Assembly: GCA_033065855.1 (NCBI GenBank)
Contig: JAVXUO010002686.1
Span: 62,001-126,000 of the forward strand
Length of the DNA stretch: 64,000 bases
Direction of reading: 5' to 3'
Source of the DNA: Escallonia rubra
Taxonomy: Eukaryota > Streptophyta > Magnoliopsida > Escalloniales > Escalloniaceae
Positions 36,201 through 46,784 of this stretch are shown here, piece after piece. The notes beneath the pieces were generated by a model. It was not told the origin of the DNA and did no database searches. It saw nothing but the letters and a program-made list of their open reading frames with translations. Within the stretch, counting starts at the first letter, position 1, and each line of letters opens with the position of its first letter. The position numbers and the translations under genes were made by a program.

Positions 36201-39200
36201 TCTTATGCATCGCTACATGCTTATAACATTTCACATAGTAACAAGGCAAAAACAGATGCATGACCTTATTATTATCTTCTAAAACAAATGGATGAAAATC
36301 TACTAGTTTTCGGTATCTCCTGCATTCTATGGGATAGTTGTAGGTTCAAGACCAAGTGATGACGTCAGTGAGGGTATTGTTGATTATCAGTTTTAGAAGT
36401 GCGCTGGCACTTGTTTACGCAGATAAAGGCAAAGAGATTTCTTGCCTACAATTTCCTGCGTAGCTCTATGCCAAAAGCCATCACCCATAACCTAAGTGAC
36501 CTGATGACAAGGCAAATGATAAGTGAATAGTTGTCTTACACTACCGTCCTCAAAAAACGGCTACGGTCGGCATGGTCTTTACAATATCATACACAGTCGC
36601 AGGGAAACTTTCAATGTAAAGGGGAAAGATGCAAGAACAGTCACTCCACTCAGTTACCTGCTAATTAAAATTTCTCTACATACTTCATTCAGATGATCAG
36701 GTATGCCATATTCCCTAATCTGTTATGTCATAGCGTTAACATCTTACAGCTCTTTCAGACTTCTTTCTCCTAATAGTTCAAGATACTTACTTAGCTCAGT
36801 AAGGTTGAGAACTGAAAAGATTGGGAAGAACACCAAGGGCACAACTAAGAGGCCAGATTAAAAACAACTAAGAACAACTGTCGATCCGAATACTCTGTAC
36901 TCTCTAGATAACCCAAACTTTAAAGGATATAGAGAAAAGCTATTGAACGATGAAAGCTCTTTGCTGACAATAGAGAATAAGGATACCTTCCATAGCCAAG
37001 ACCTTCAAGAATAAGTGATACGAACTCCCAAAACTTGATCGGTTCCCCATTAGTTATAAAGTATGCCTGCAAGTCCAGGATTGCCATTTTATTAATCAAA
37101 ATTCAGAGCCAAGAGGTAGCATCCAATGCTTGACCAATACTTACCCACTTGAAATGACAGTCGGTCAAGTCACTCAAACAATATTAATGTACTATACTAG
37201 ATGTTTAACTGGGAATCTTTGTACCCTTAATAAAAGCTCACGATTCACGTGAAAGAAAAGAAGATAATACGATGACAATGACAGCTGAAGCTCTGTAAAT
37301 TGTATTTATACAGGATTTTAAAGTGAGAAAACTTGGTCAAGTAAACTATACAAGACTCTAGGTTGTCACCTCAACAATGGAAGCCTATATAAAATGTCAA
37401 AAGTCAGTTAATTTATATAGTGCTGATCAATGAGCATACACTTGTCAATAATGTGCTTACTACCACAGTTATCAGATCTGAACAGGACAGGCCTCTACAC
37501 CGGTTCAGTTCTCTGTTTCGATCGAATCTGCAGCTGAACCGGTCAACACAGGATGAATCAGCTTTATTTTGGAGAGGGATGGACGAGGGGCGGGTGAACC
37601 GGATCTAATAAGCCGAGCCCATCAATTTAGCAACTTAAAAATAAATGTGCTGCTACCAAGTTTCGAGGTGATGGAATCTGATGCGTTTAGCCGCTGCGGG
37701 CGCTGAACCAACCATGAGGATGCAATTAAATCAGAAGTATATACTGAATATACATATACGTAATTGATACGAAACCTATTAGAATAATAGTTATTTATCA
37801 AAAAGGGTTGTCGGTTGAACAAGCAGCTCGGTCCTGACAAAATATGCTTACTACACCAAGCACGCCAGAAGTAGTTTCAGGTTACAGTACTAGTGTAGGT
37901 GATCAATTTCTCAATTGAAACAACTATCACGAAACGAATAATCTATCAGCAATTGATCTTTTTAGAGAGTCTCTTTCCTCTTCTTGTATGCTCCGTCCTT
38001 TTGTAAAACTAACCATGACTTACCTTTTGCAATCGCTTTCGAATTGTTGGATCAAATCAACTGCTTTAATGAAGGAAAACCTTAAATCTTATCAGAAGCT
38101 TTTGATATCAACTGCTTTAATGAAGGAAAACCTTAAATTCTTATCAGAAACTTTTGATATAACTTTCTGTATAAAATCATTCTCTGGCCTAGCTTTGCCT
38201 GTCCAAGACTCTGTAATGTTAAATCTAGATGCATTCTGTAGCATTTTCAGCTAATACCTTTCAACAAACATGAACTAATATTGAAGTGCACAACGGGAGT
38301 TTAAGGTGACAGAAGCAACTAACATGATGAATATACTGGATCTTATTCAAAAGAATACCCACCAAGCTGTAACGAAGAATTGTAAACAGCCTCATGCAGT
38401 AGGAAGAAAAAGCACAGCTATGATTGAATTGAGACTAATAATATCTAACAAATAATTAAACTTGAAAAGAACCGAGCATTACCTCGCCTGCAGCTCTCTC
38501 AGAAACTGTCCCCTCTGATGCTAGGGCTCGCTCAGCACAAACATGACCATGTGCCACATTTTCCACATAAGTGAAATCATACATGTTATTGCCGTCGCCA
38601 ATGATAAACTGATCATCCAGAGTAGAAAAAGATTAATATACGCTACAATATATACTTAATGGAGGGAATCCCCCTCACTTATGGAGGAGATTGGTTACAG
38701 GATCCCACTTTATTGGCTGACGAGCTTCCTATCGCTCTATTAAAAGGTGCCAAGTTGAGCCCCGTTTTCCTTCCTCGAGAAAAGAAGGAGGAGAGCTCAT
38801 CAGCTGGTGGTAAAACATCTAAAAGTTTTGATTTCATATGCACTTTTACAACTTTAAGCTGACGGGTTGACAATAAGAGCCGGGATATAAGGCACACATA
38901 TTATTGCTCTTTTCTAAAACATAAATTGTGCACCACTTCTGCACCATGCCTCAGCAGCTCATCTTTTATGTCTTAAGAAAAGGTGCAACAATTAAAAATT
39001 GTGCCGGATGACACGCAGATCTATAACATGTTTTTAGTGAGATCCATGATGTTGGACAACCTACTTATCCTTCACCCTTTGAAAAAATGTAATAATATGA
39101 ACAAAGTAGTGATGCAATCAGCAGTAAAGAAATTAAGGACGATGTTACCTTCGACTTCCCTGCCCTCGCAGCAGTAACTAAAGAAGGAACAAGCAACCTA

Positions 39201-40698
39201 TCACCGGGACCGAAAATGCTACTAGGACGAATGCAGCATGTGAGAAGCCCATTGATACCATTTGACTTAAGAACTAGTGCCTCTCCTTCAGCTTTAGTTG
39301 CAGAGTATGAATCATTGTGCTGTAACGTTATAAGCTTAGCCTTAGACATTAATCTAGTTTTCCTTGAGTAAGCTTTCATAACTAAGTACAGAAAAAATAA
39401 ATTGTCTTCCTACATTACTGCTAATAAAGGAACTATAATGAGATATAAAAAGGAATGTTATGCCGATGAATATTCATATGTTTATGGTGAGGCTATTAAA
39501 AATTGTTAACCAATACAAAACCTTACAGTATTTTTGTCACCAAATGTAGGTATAGCAACAAAAGAATGCATCTTTAGAGACAGCCGAAAAATAAAAGGCG
39601 TGTAAATGGCAGTTGAAAATTAACTGCTACTGGTTGCTCTTTTAAACTATGTGTCAAATTAACTGCTACTGGTTGCTCTTTTTTGCTTAATTCTTTAAGG
39701 AATTGGTGATCTGCAAGTATACTTCTTGTGGGTATATCCTTCTGCCGGCTTTTAACCCTCCAATAAAATCTTACTTACCAAAATTACAAACTTAAATGTA
39801 GATGATATCGAGAGTGACTTGTGATCAGGTCAGTACCTTAGCAGGATAAGGCAATGACTCATCCCCATTAATAATTCCATGTACTCCATCAAACACCACA
39901 CTGGGAGAGCTAGTGTAGATAAGTCTCTTCACTTTCAACTCAACACAAGCGTCAATTATGTTCTTGGTTCCTGCAGGCAGGTTGTAATTTTAGTAACACA
40001 TCAAGACACAGTCAACTTTTCTTTTGTGTGTGTGGGTGGGTGGGGGGTTGGGTTGCACCTCCCAAAGCATGAGAAAGTTAGAACTCTGATGATGTGCAAT
40101 ATGTGGCCACTGCCTTTACCTTGCACGTTTACTGAATGGTGGAGCTGGTGGTTGTTAATGGATGAATCTGGAGCAGCCATGTGGAAGACAACCTCAGCTC
40201 CTTCGCAAGCTGCAGCACGGAAATATTATGCAAGACAAGATCAATATAGTAAAAACCACTGCATTGAGCAATTGCACCTGTATATCCGTCTAACCACAGA
40301 ACCAGACACAAAACTTTGAACTTTCGAGACTCAATAACAGAAAAGAATAAAATCTAGTCTCACATTCAACTAAAAAATCTAATTAAAAGTTCACCAGGAC
40401 TATATTCTGTGCTATGTCCAGAAACAAAATTAAGAAATAAACTGGAAATAAGCGGATTGATGAGACCTTTGAGTACTTGGGACTTGTCCCGTAGATCGGC
40501 CGATACATATTGAGCGTGGCCTGACCGTAAAGCTTCGCCGACGGTTCCCTTCTCCTCCTCGGGCTCTAGCTTGATAGAGGGGCCCAAGTCGGCAATACGA
40601 ACGGAAAACATCTCATAACGGATGAGCATTTCCACCAAATGTCGTGCGGCGAAGCCTCTTCCCCCAGTCACCACACACCACCTCTCTTTGCCAGCCAT
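33230..40698 (-). CDS. 3-beta-hydroxysteroid dehydrogenase/decarboxylase with C-terminal reticulon domain, 12 exons
   Basis: Predicted ER membrane protein joining a sterol C-4 demethylation-type SDR (NAD-dependent sterol-4alpha-carboxylate 3-dehydrogenase) to a reticulon membrane domain, as in Arabidopsis At2g43420. Exons: 40698-40467, 40209-40120, 39970-39837, 39319-39149, 38608-38483, 37066-36987, 36084-35886, 34999-34894, 34729-34555, 34442-34286, 33619-33553, 33381-33230; 562 aa. The Rossmann motif VVTGGRGFAARHL is at ~9-21; its third glycine position is Ala. FHMAAPDSS and the catalytic YSATK (Tyr157, Lys161) follow, then IRPSSIFGPGD and YDFTYVENVAHGH. The reticulon part (~370-562) has hydrophobic hairpins (TLTAVLVLVALYFNFIAPGY, VAFSLLILSFLGAISLQSLF) and the ending AFVIYERKEDEIDGL. 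A TIR element ends 232 bp before the ATG. Confidence 0.93.
37454..37854. mobile_element. MITE-like 381-bp insertion with 10-bp direct flanks, intron 5
   Basis: TGCTTACTAC occurs at 37454-37463 and again at 37845-37854, as a target duplication would. The insert begins CACAGTTATCAGATC and contains several ACCGGTTC-like blocks (ACCGGTTCAG, GAACCGGTC, GAACCGG) known from a common plant MITE type. Terminal inverted repeats are weak (TCAGATCTGAACAGGAC against TCAGGACCGAGC). A 9-10-bp duplication points to a Mutator-type source. Confidence 0.6.
38056..38158. repeat. Tandem duplication, 51-bp unit
   Basis: The unit beginning ATCAACTGCTTTAATG at 38056 is repeated from 38107 with two or three differences (AATCTT against AATTCTT, AGCTTT against AACTTT). 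It lies in an intron of the 3-beta-HSD/reticulon gene. A 27-bp block (AAATTAACTGCTACTGG...) is likewise duplicated near 39616 and 39656. Confidence 0.85.
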
Positions 40699-40930
40699 TT
40701 CTTGTTATGCACCTGTTAGCAAAAGCAGATCAAATGGGTGTGTATCAAACATATATTTCTGGAACAAAAATATTGATCTTGTCTCCCTCACCTGAGATGA
40801 GCCTCCTCTCGACCCAACCCTTCGGAGATTTGGATTTCAAATTGGAAATTGAATTTGGAATTCACCTTTTGTTGTTTGGAGCAAATAAATTTTAATCACA
40901 CAAGTTTTATTTTGTGTTTGGAACACGGAA

Positions 40931-41050
40931 GGTAAATGCACTTTACCCCTCTATACTTTAAGGCGGTTAATGCGGTTGTACTATGGCCCCTCCCATTTTA
41001 AAAAGTTGAACTAAACCCTCCTGAACTCATCAAAATTGGGCAAAATGAAA
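40931..41050 (+). repeat. Left TIR of the Mutator-like element
   Basis: About 120 bp, inverted relative to 42824-42932. Outermost shared block GGTAAATGCACTTTACCCC, innermost shared block TTGGGCAAAATG. Confidence 0.85.
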
Positions 41051-41192
41051 CGGCCGTAACTGAGATTGTTGAAATGTCACAATTACCCTTGTATTAAACT
41101 CAACATCGAAGATTGTATCCACCGTTTTCAAACCATTCATTTTCCAAATTTCTCAAACTCTCGGTCTCCCAAATCTCTCTGCCGATTGAAGA

Positions 41193-41625
41193 TCAAGTGA
41201 TCATCATCGAGTAATCGCCGTTCACGTACCGCTTTTGGCCGTATCTGTGCTTACGGTCGGAGGTCCAGGAGCCGCGATAGGTGTCGCCGTCGGATCCAGT
41301 GAAGGTGTCGAAGCCCTTCATCCGACCCGACTTGAACTCGCCCTCGAAGGTGGCGCCCGAGGGCCAGGAGAACTTGCCCTTGCCGGAGGCCTTGCCGCGC
41401 TTCCAGTCACCCTGGTACATGCATCCGTCGCCCAGAGGTACTTGCCCGATCCGTGAGGCACGTGGCCCGAGAAGCTCCCGATGTACAGATCCCCGTTCTG
41501 GAGGTGTTTCTCCAGCGCCGCCGGAGAGGAGGCGGAGGCGACGGTGGCAAGAGTGACTCGGCGGGTGGTGGATTGGGATCTGGGTCGGGTCACAATAACG
41601 GGCTTGGGCTCTGTTTCTCTCTCTT
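41193..41625 (-). pseudogene. Truncated, frameshifted MORN-repeat fragment of a phosphatidylinositol 4-phosphate 5-kinase gene
   Basis: PIP5K makes PtdIns(4,5)P2 at the plasma membrane; the plant enzymes have N-terminal MORN repeats. Here the minus strand encodes [17 protein letters not shown], then [53 protein letters not shown] and [11 protein letters not shown]. That is the N-terminal part with about four MORN units and nothing of the kinase domain. A one-base loss near 41430 (after GKYLW) shifts the frame, and the sequence stops right after NGDY. Conserved glycines are changed (GFDTF, KHRYG where family members have GFGTF, KHGYG). It lies wholly between the TIRs at 40931 and 42932, so it was probably carried there by the element. 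Confidence 0.85.
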
Positions 41626-42823
41626 CCTCGGATCTCTCCCCGAGACCCAGATTGTCACCTCTCTCTTTCCCCGACACACCCAATCGGCAGTCAGCCAATC
41701 CCCAGACCAGACGGTAGACGGCAGTGACTCCCGTGAGTCCGTGACCCGTCCATGATGTCGATGACGGCGGGCCACTGGCCCGAGCAGATTCAGATCTAGA
41801 GACGACCTAACTGAGACACTGGACGACGGCGATGGCCGGACGGACGGACGGACAGACGACCGATTCGTTCAGATATGGAAGACCGGAACATGTCTCGAGC
41901 TGTGCAAGTGTGGATGTGCAGGCGAAGGGGAGGACTCTAATCCATTATGCCAAATAGGCGTCGGCGACGACGACAACGACAACGAGGACCAGCAACAGCG
42001 AGGACTTCCGGCGACGGCGTCAACAACAGTGAACAACTGTCTGCCTTAATTTCTTGAGCTTTTCTCTGCTTGGCTAATTTCAATTTCAAGTAATCTGATT
42101 GATTCTAGTTTAATTTCAGAAACAATATTTACATTCTAGTTTAATTTCTATTAATTGATTATATTTCAAAAATTCAAAAAACATGTTTGGTTATGGTTTA
42201 TTGGTGATTTGGTGGCACAATCTGCTTGATTCAATTTCAGAAATTATTCGTGATTTGATGGAACACCTTAATGGTTCGATTAATTTGCTTTGTTAATCCT
42301 TAATTGGCTAATTGTTTTTATAATTCATAATTTTCCTGGTTTCGCCCCTGGCGGTGTCTTCACTAAACGGTGTGGTCGAGGGGATGGGTTCAGGCATGTT
42401 TTGGGTCGAGGGGATGGGTTCACACACAAAAAAATACAACAAATAAATACCTTGTACGTAACATTGATTAATTTTAAAAAACATTGCTCACAAATTACAT
42501 CCAAAGTACATCATTTTTAGGTTACAAAATGCCTAAGACAGTTTGCCCCCTGTACTTTTATGTGCTTACTAACAACATTAACATTAACTAAGTCTTAAGC
42601 ATACTCTAGCACCTAAAACATCCATGCGACCACGACTCTCTTCCATTTGCAGGTTTTCTAAGGTTTGTAAAACAAGATAAAATGAAGTGGGTGGTTTTTT
42701 GGGTTTTTTTTCCAAGTCTTAAGCACTTTATTAGGTCAAATGGGTAGTTTCGTCCTAAAAATGCAAGATCTGGGCGCCAAACACTTCCCGCCTAAAAACT
42801 GTGTTAACTTGGATGGAAACCGT

Positions 42824-42932
42824 CCATTTTGCCCAATTTTGATGAGTTCAGGGGGGTTTAGTTCAACTTTTTAAAGTAGGCGGGGGCCACAATACAACCG
42901 CCTTAAAGTATAGGGGTAAAGTGCATTTACCC
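42824..42932 (-). repeat. Right TIR of the Mutator-like element
   Basis: About 109 bp, reverse complement of the left TIR without the 8-bp insertion. Direct GGTCGAGGGGATGGGTTCA copies lie inside the element near 42372 and 42403. Confidence 0.85.
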
Positions 42933-42959
42933 CTAAATTGGTGGACAATTATGTACTTG

Positions 42960-43940
42960 ATCTACGGTGAAAGATAAATTATCGTAAGTGATTTCACATG
43001 TGCCGGTGACATGTGTGAATAGCAGCAATGTAAGTGATTGTTTAGCGGCATTGACAGTAAAAGTGATGGGTGGTGAAGTGATGGTAACGATGATAATAGT
43101 GGTGGTGATGATATTGATGTATAACTAATGGTATGGACGATGACACCGGTGATTGCTGGCATCGACGGCGGCGGTGGTGGTGATGTAGCATCAGCGATGG
43201 TGTTGTACTTTGACATATGTGGCAATTGACAACGACAGCAGTGGTGGTGTACTTTGGCATCAACAATGACATCAACCGTGATGGAGGTGGTGGAGCGGTC
43301 TAATAATGGTACCGGTAGTAGTGGTGCTAGTGGCACCAAGGTGTGACTTCTGATTATATTGGTGGCATAAGTTACGGTAACAGCAGCAGAGACGGTAGTG
43401 ATAGTGGTGTTATGACATCAACAATGGCGGTGGCGGTGTGGCATCAACCACTGTGGTGATGAGCGGTATAATGATTGTAACGATGGTGGTCGTGGTGGTG
43501 GTAACCAAGTGTCACTAGTTGTATGTCGACGAGTGGTGCTGGTGGTGGTGCCAACAAACACATTGATTGTGACAAAGTTGATTAATTGCACCAACTGTAA
43601 TGGTGGTTACATTGGCAGTGGTGGTCGCGTTGATGATAGTACTGGTGGTAGTAATGATGCAGCGACAAATGTCGATGACAACGCTATTGACGATAATGGT
43701 GGTCGTAATGATGATGTAACACGCTTGACAGCATCGGTGACAGTGGTGTTGGGGGTGGTGTCACGTCGTGCGATGATGATAATGTATGGTATTTTGGTGG
43801 TGGGTGTAACTGTCCAGTAATGGCTATAGCACGTTGGTGGTGGTAGTAACAATAACGTGATAGTTGCAGTAATGGCAGCTGCAATAGTGATAGTAAAGGT
43901 GGTGTGGTAGTAGCAGTAACGAAAGACAATGGGTCATTGG
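42960..43940. repeat. Degenerate GGT/GAT/GTA simple-sequence block (~1 kb)
   Basis: Nearly 1 kb of interrupted trinucleotide-like sequence (GGTGGT, GATGAT, GTAGTG and similar) on the plus strand. It opens frames on both strands (for example 43509-43820 plus, 43607-43852 minus) whose proteins follow the repeat and show no domain. No precise repeat unit is kept, which fits an old expanded and eroded microsatellite. Confidence 0.7.
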
Positions 43941-46784
43941 GTATAAAGGTTCAGGAAAATGTGAGATAGGTAAATCATTATTTTAGTTCATGCTAACCCA
44001 AATCCCACGAAAACTGATCATTTCTCGTTAGATTTCACCTTATAGAAACATATTCTGTCAATTCCTATAAAATTCAATTCTAATTCATTTTCTTAATGTT
44101 TCAAACAACTAAATTTGGGTATTTGAAATAAAATTCATATGATTTCGTGCTTCCAAACACATTGTAGGTTACATTGTCTACAACAAATCCACCTTACATC
44201 TTCCTAATCAACGTAAATTGATGCCATGTTGCCTAGTAGGTGTTAAGTTACCATATGTTCAAAAAGCTTAAACTATTAGAGAATATGTCCAATAATGTTT
44301 ATCATGCTTTAACACTCCACCTCACGTACAAGCCTTGATTGCACAAAGAGAGTTAAATAATCAAGGTTCACTACCACCATGTGCACAAAATATGAAGAAT
44401 AATAAAAATGGGACCAAGTGTAAGAAGGAAGAATCAAACTCAAAATCTTACATAATAAGAACTCTGATATCATGTAAGTTAGCACATGCTTTAAAAGTTT
44501 ATTATGTTAAAGAATGTGCCCAACAATATATATCATACTTTAACAACAAGTCAGCACCAAAGAGTCAAATTTCATGATTTGTAAAAATATCAAGGGCTAA
44601 TTACACTTATGTCCCTGACGTTAGGGTATAATTACAGTCAAGGACATTAAGTTTAAAAATGTAACATACCGTGACCAAAACCTTTTCAAATGTATCAGCC
44701 GTGTACATCCGTCACAGATCCGTTAAAAAATTGTACTTTTTGGCTGTTGTCACTCATACGTATTTTTTTAATGCCAATACTACCCTTATACCGTATTTAT
44801 ACATATACACTATATAAAGATTAAAAATCCTGATTTAAAAAATTAAAGTTTCAACCTAATTCTCTTTCTTTCCAAATTAAAGTCTTAACCCTCATTTGCA
44901 AATTAGGTTATTTTTTCACTTTTTATTATTTTAGATCCTTTGTTTTTTCTTTTCTTTCTCTATTTTAAAATTTTTAAATTTTCACTTTTCCTAAATGCAA
45001 AATCTCTTCTTCTTCACCCCAGTCATCATTAATTTCCATCCAACCACAACAGCGATGGAGTCGGCGCCACCACCACTCCCGACGGGTCTCCATCTAAGCT
45101 ATTTCACCCCTTCGTACATCACCGGCGACCGATCAACCAACACCATCGCCGCCGACCAGATCCACCAACCATATCTAACCCGCGGCAAACCAAGATGAAC
45201 AACCGCACTTCACGTACAAAAACACGCGGGGAAAAATGGTTCTAGAATGGCACAAGCAAATCTGGCATTTTACAACCACCATGGCTTCGAAGTGCCATCC
45301 TTGTACTTATACGGACTATGATTACTAGAACCAAACACAATGTAGTCCATCTCTTTGGGCAACTTACCAGGAAGGCTGAACAAGAGAACGCAAAAATGGT
45401 CAAGGAGATGGAAGAAAAAACTACATAGTCACCAAACTTTTCAGCAAAGTTCTAATGTCATCTGCAATTTAATAAAACTGCACAGTAATAAAGGAGATCT
45501 AGAAAACAAAAGTGAAAACTGACAAGTTTGTGTCTACTAATAAAAAAGAAGTGGAAGCTGACAGGGTAGAGCTCAACATGCCCTGAAGATTATTTGGGAA
45601 AAACATGGATTAATTAACTGATAGATGAAGTAAAAACAAATGGATCAATTCAAATATGAAACAGCTAACCAACAATAACGAGAGTTCACATCAAATTTAA
45701 CTAGGAACACATGGTTAACAAACTATGGACTCGTATAGAAAGCATGGATTCATAGCATTTATTTTCTCGCTTCCAATGTACTTTAACAAATTCAGTAGAA
45801 TCTAACATACTCTTATGAGAGCTGATCAATTGACAATATTGGTAACTTAAGTTAAGTTGTCACCACTATCTGATTGTCCATCTATTACGGATGAATGAAC
45901 AATATTTATTTAGTTTAAAGTTAACTTCACTATCCGCTACATTATGTAGCGTACGGCGAAGTGGACCGTGTCAAGTATAGTGCTTAGTTTTTTTTTTCTC
46001 TTTTTTTGTAATCACCAAACATAATGTCTTTCGGAATTGTGATTCATCTTTCCAAAGGGACCCAAATGGTACTTGCACCTGCTGTTCTGGCTAGTAGTTA
46101 TAAAGACTTGTGATTTTTGAAGAAATCAGTGAGTAGTTCCAATTATTTGGGCCCTGGTGAATGTGTTAAGCGTCGTGGGCATAAAGGCAAGGGCAGCAGA
46201 GAGGCTGATGGCTGTGGTTAAGAGGAGAAGGCTGGTGGTGGTCGTTCTTGGTTAGGTGGTAGGTGACGGTTGGTGGTGATGAATGAAAGAAAGACGTTGA
46301 TGTGTTTAACTAGAGAGACCCAAGTATTTAGGATATACTTTTTTTTTCCTTATTTTTTAAGTGATGTTTCTAACTTATCCCTTTCAATTTTCTACTGCTT
46401 ATTGCTTTAACGCCTTTCGCCCCAAATAGTTGACGAAAGGTTTCACCAGACACATTTTCTTTATAATAGGGACTTATTCGCACACAATAAAATGAAAAGA
46501 ACTTGAAGGTTAGAAAGTGAAAACTTAAGGGCGGTATATGAAATTACTCTCTGATTCAATTATAACAAAAAAGAAAAAGAAAGAAAATTCGTACAAACTG
46601 ATTTTCAAAGGAAGAAGTGGGGAACTGAAGCTGACGTAGTGACGTGAACTCAGCTGAAACAGAACTGAATCTAACCTTGTACGTACTACTTATTACAACT
46701 AGATTCTCTCTCTCTCTCCGCTTCCTCTTTACCCCCCGTTTAGTTACTATTCTACTACCAGTTAATTCAATTCAACTTTTACCA
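43941..46784. other. Spacer upstream of the SAM-domain gene
   Basis: AT-rich. At 44590-44640 the sequence GGGCTAATTACACTTATGTCC followed by CCTGACGTTAGGG has the style of a transposon terminus, but no matching inverted end was found. A 67-aa frame at 44995-45198 has no recognised domain. A CT run (46706-46719) lies in the likely 5' UTR of the SAM gene; the in-frame upstream ATG at 46644 is probably non-coding leader. Confidence 0.5.

Larger units (their letters stand above)
40931..42932. mobile_element. Mutator-like (Pack-MULE-type) element with ~110-bp TIRs carrying a PIP5K fragment
   Basis: The left arm 40931-41050 and the reverse complement of 42824-42932 share GGTAAATGCACTTTACCCC, TATACTTTAAGGCGGTT, AAAAAGTTGAACTAAACCC and CTGAACTCATCAAAATTGGG, with few differences; the left arm has an extra 8 bp (TTAATGCG). 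Long, well-preserved TIRs with no transposase, plus an internal fragment of a cellular gene at 41193-41625, define a Pack-MULE-type structure. I could not find a clean 9-bp target duplication. The left TIR ends 232 bp upstream of the 3-beta-HSD/reticulon start codon. Confidence 0.8.

Noticed and set aside
42962-43929. Frames of 77-125 aa in the GGT/GAT block
   Set aside because: Compositional artefacts of simple sequence, open on both strands.
44590-46480. Possible second Mutator-like element starting GGGCTAATTACACTTATGTCC
   Set aside because: Only one transposon-style end is visible; no matching inverted end was found downstream.
46644-46784. N-terminal extension of the SAM protein from an upstream in-frame ATG
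   Set aside because: The extra 47 residues translate a CT-rich leader; MAELQPPEPP is the better family-like start.
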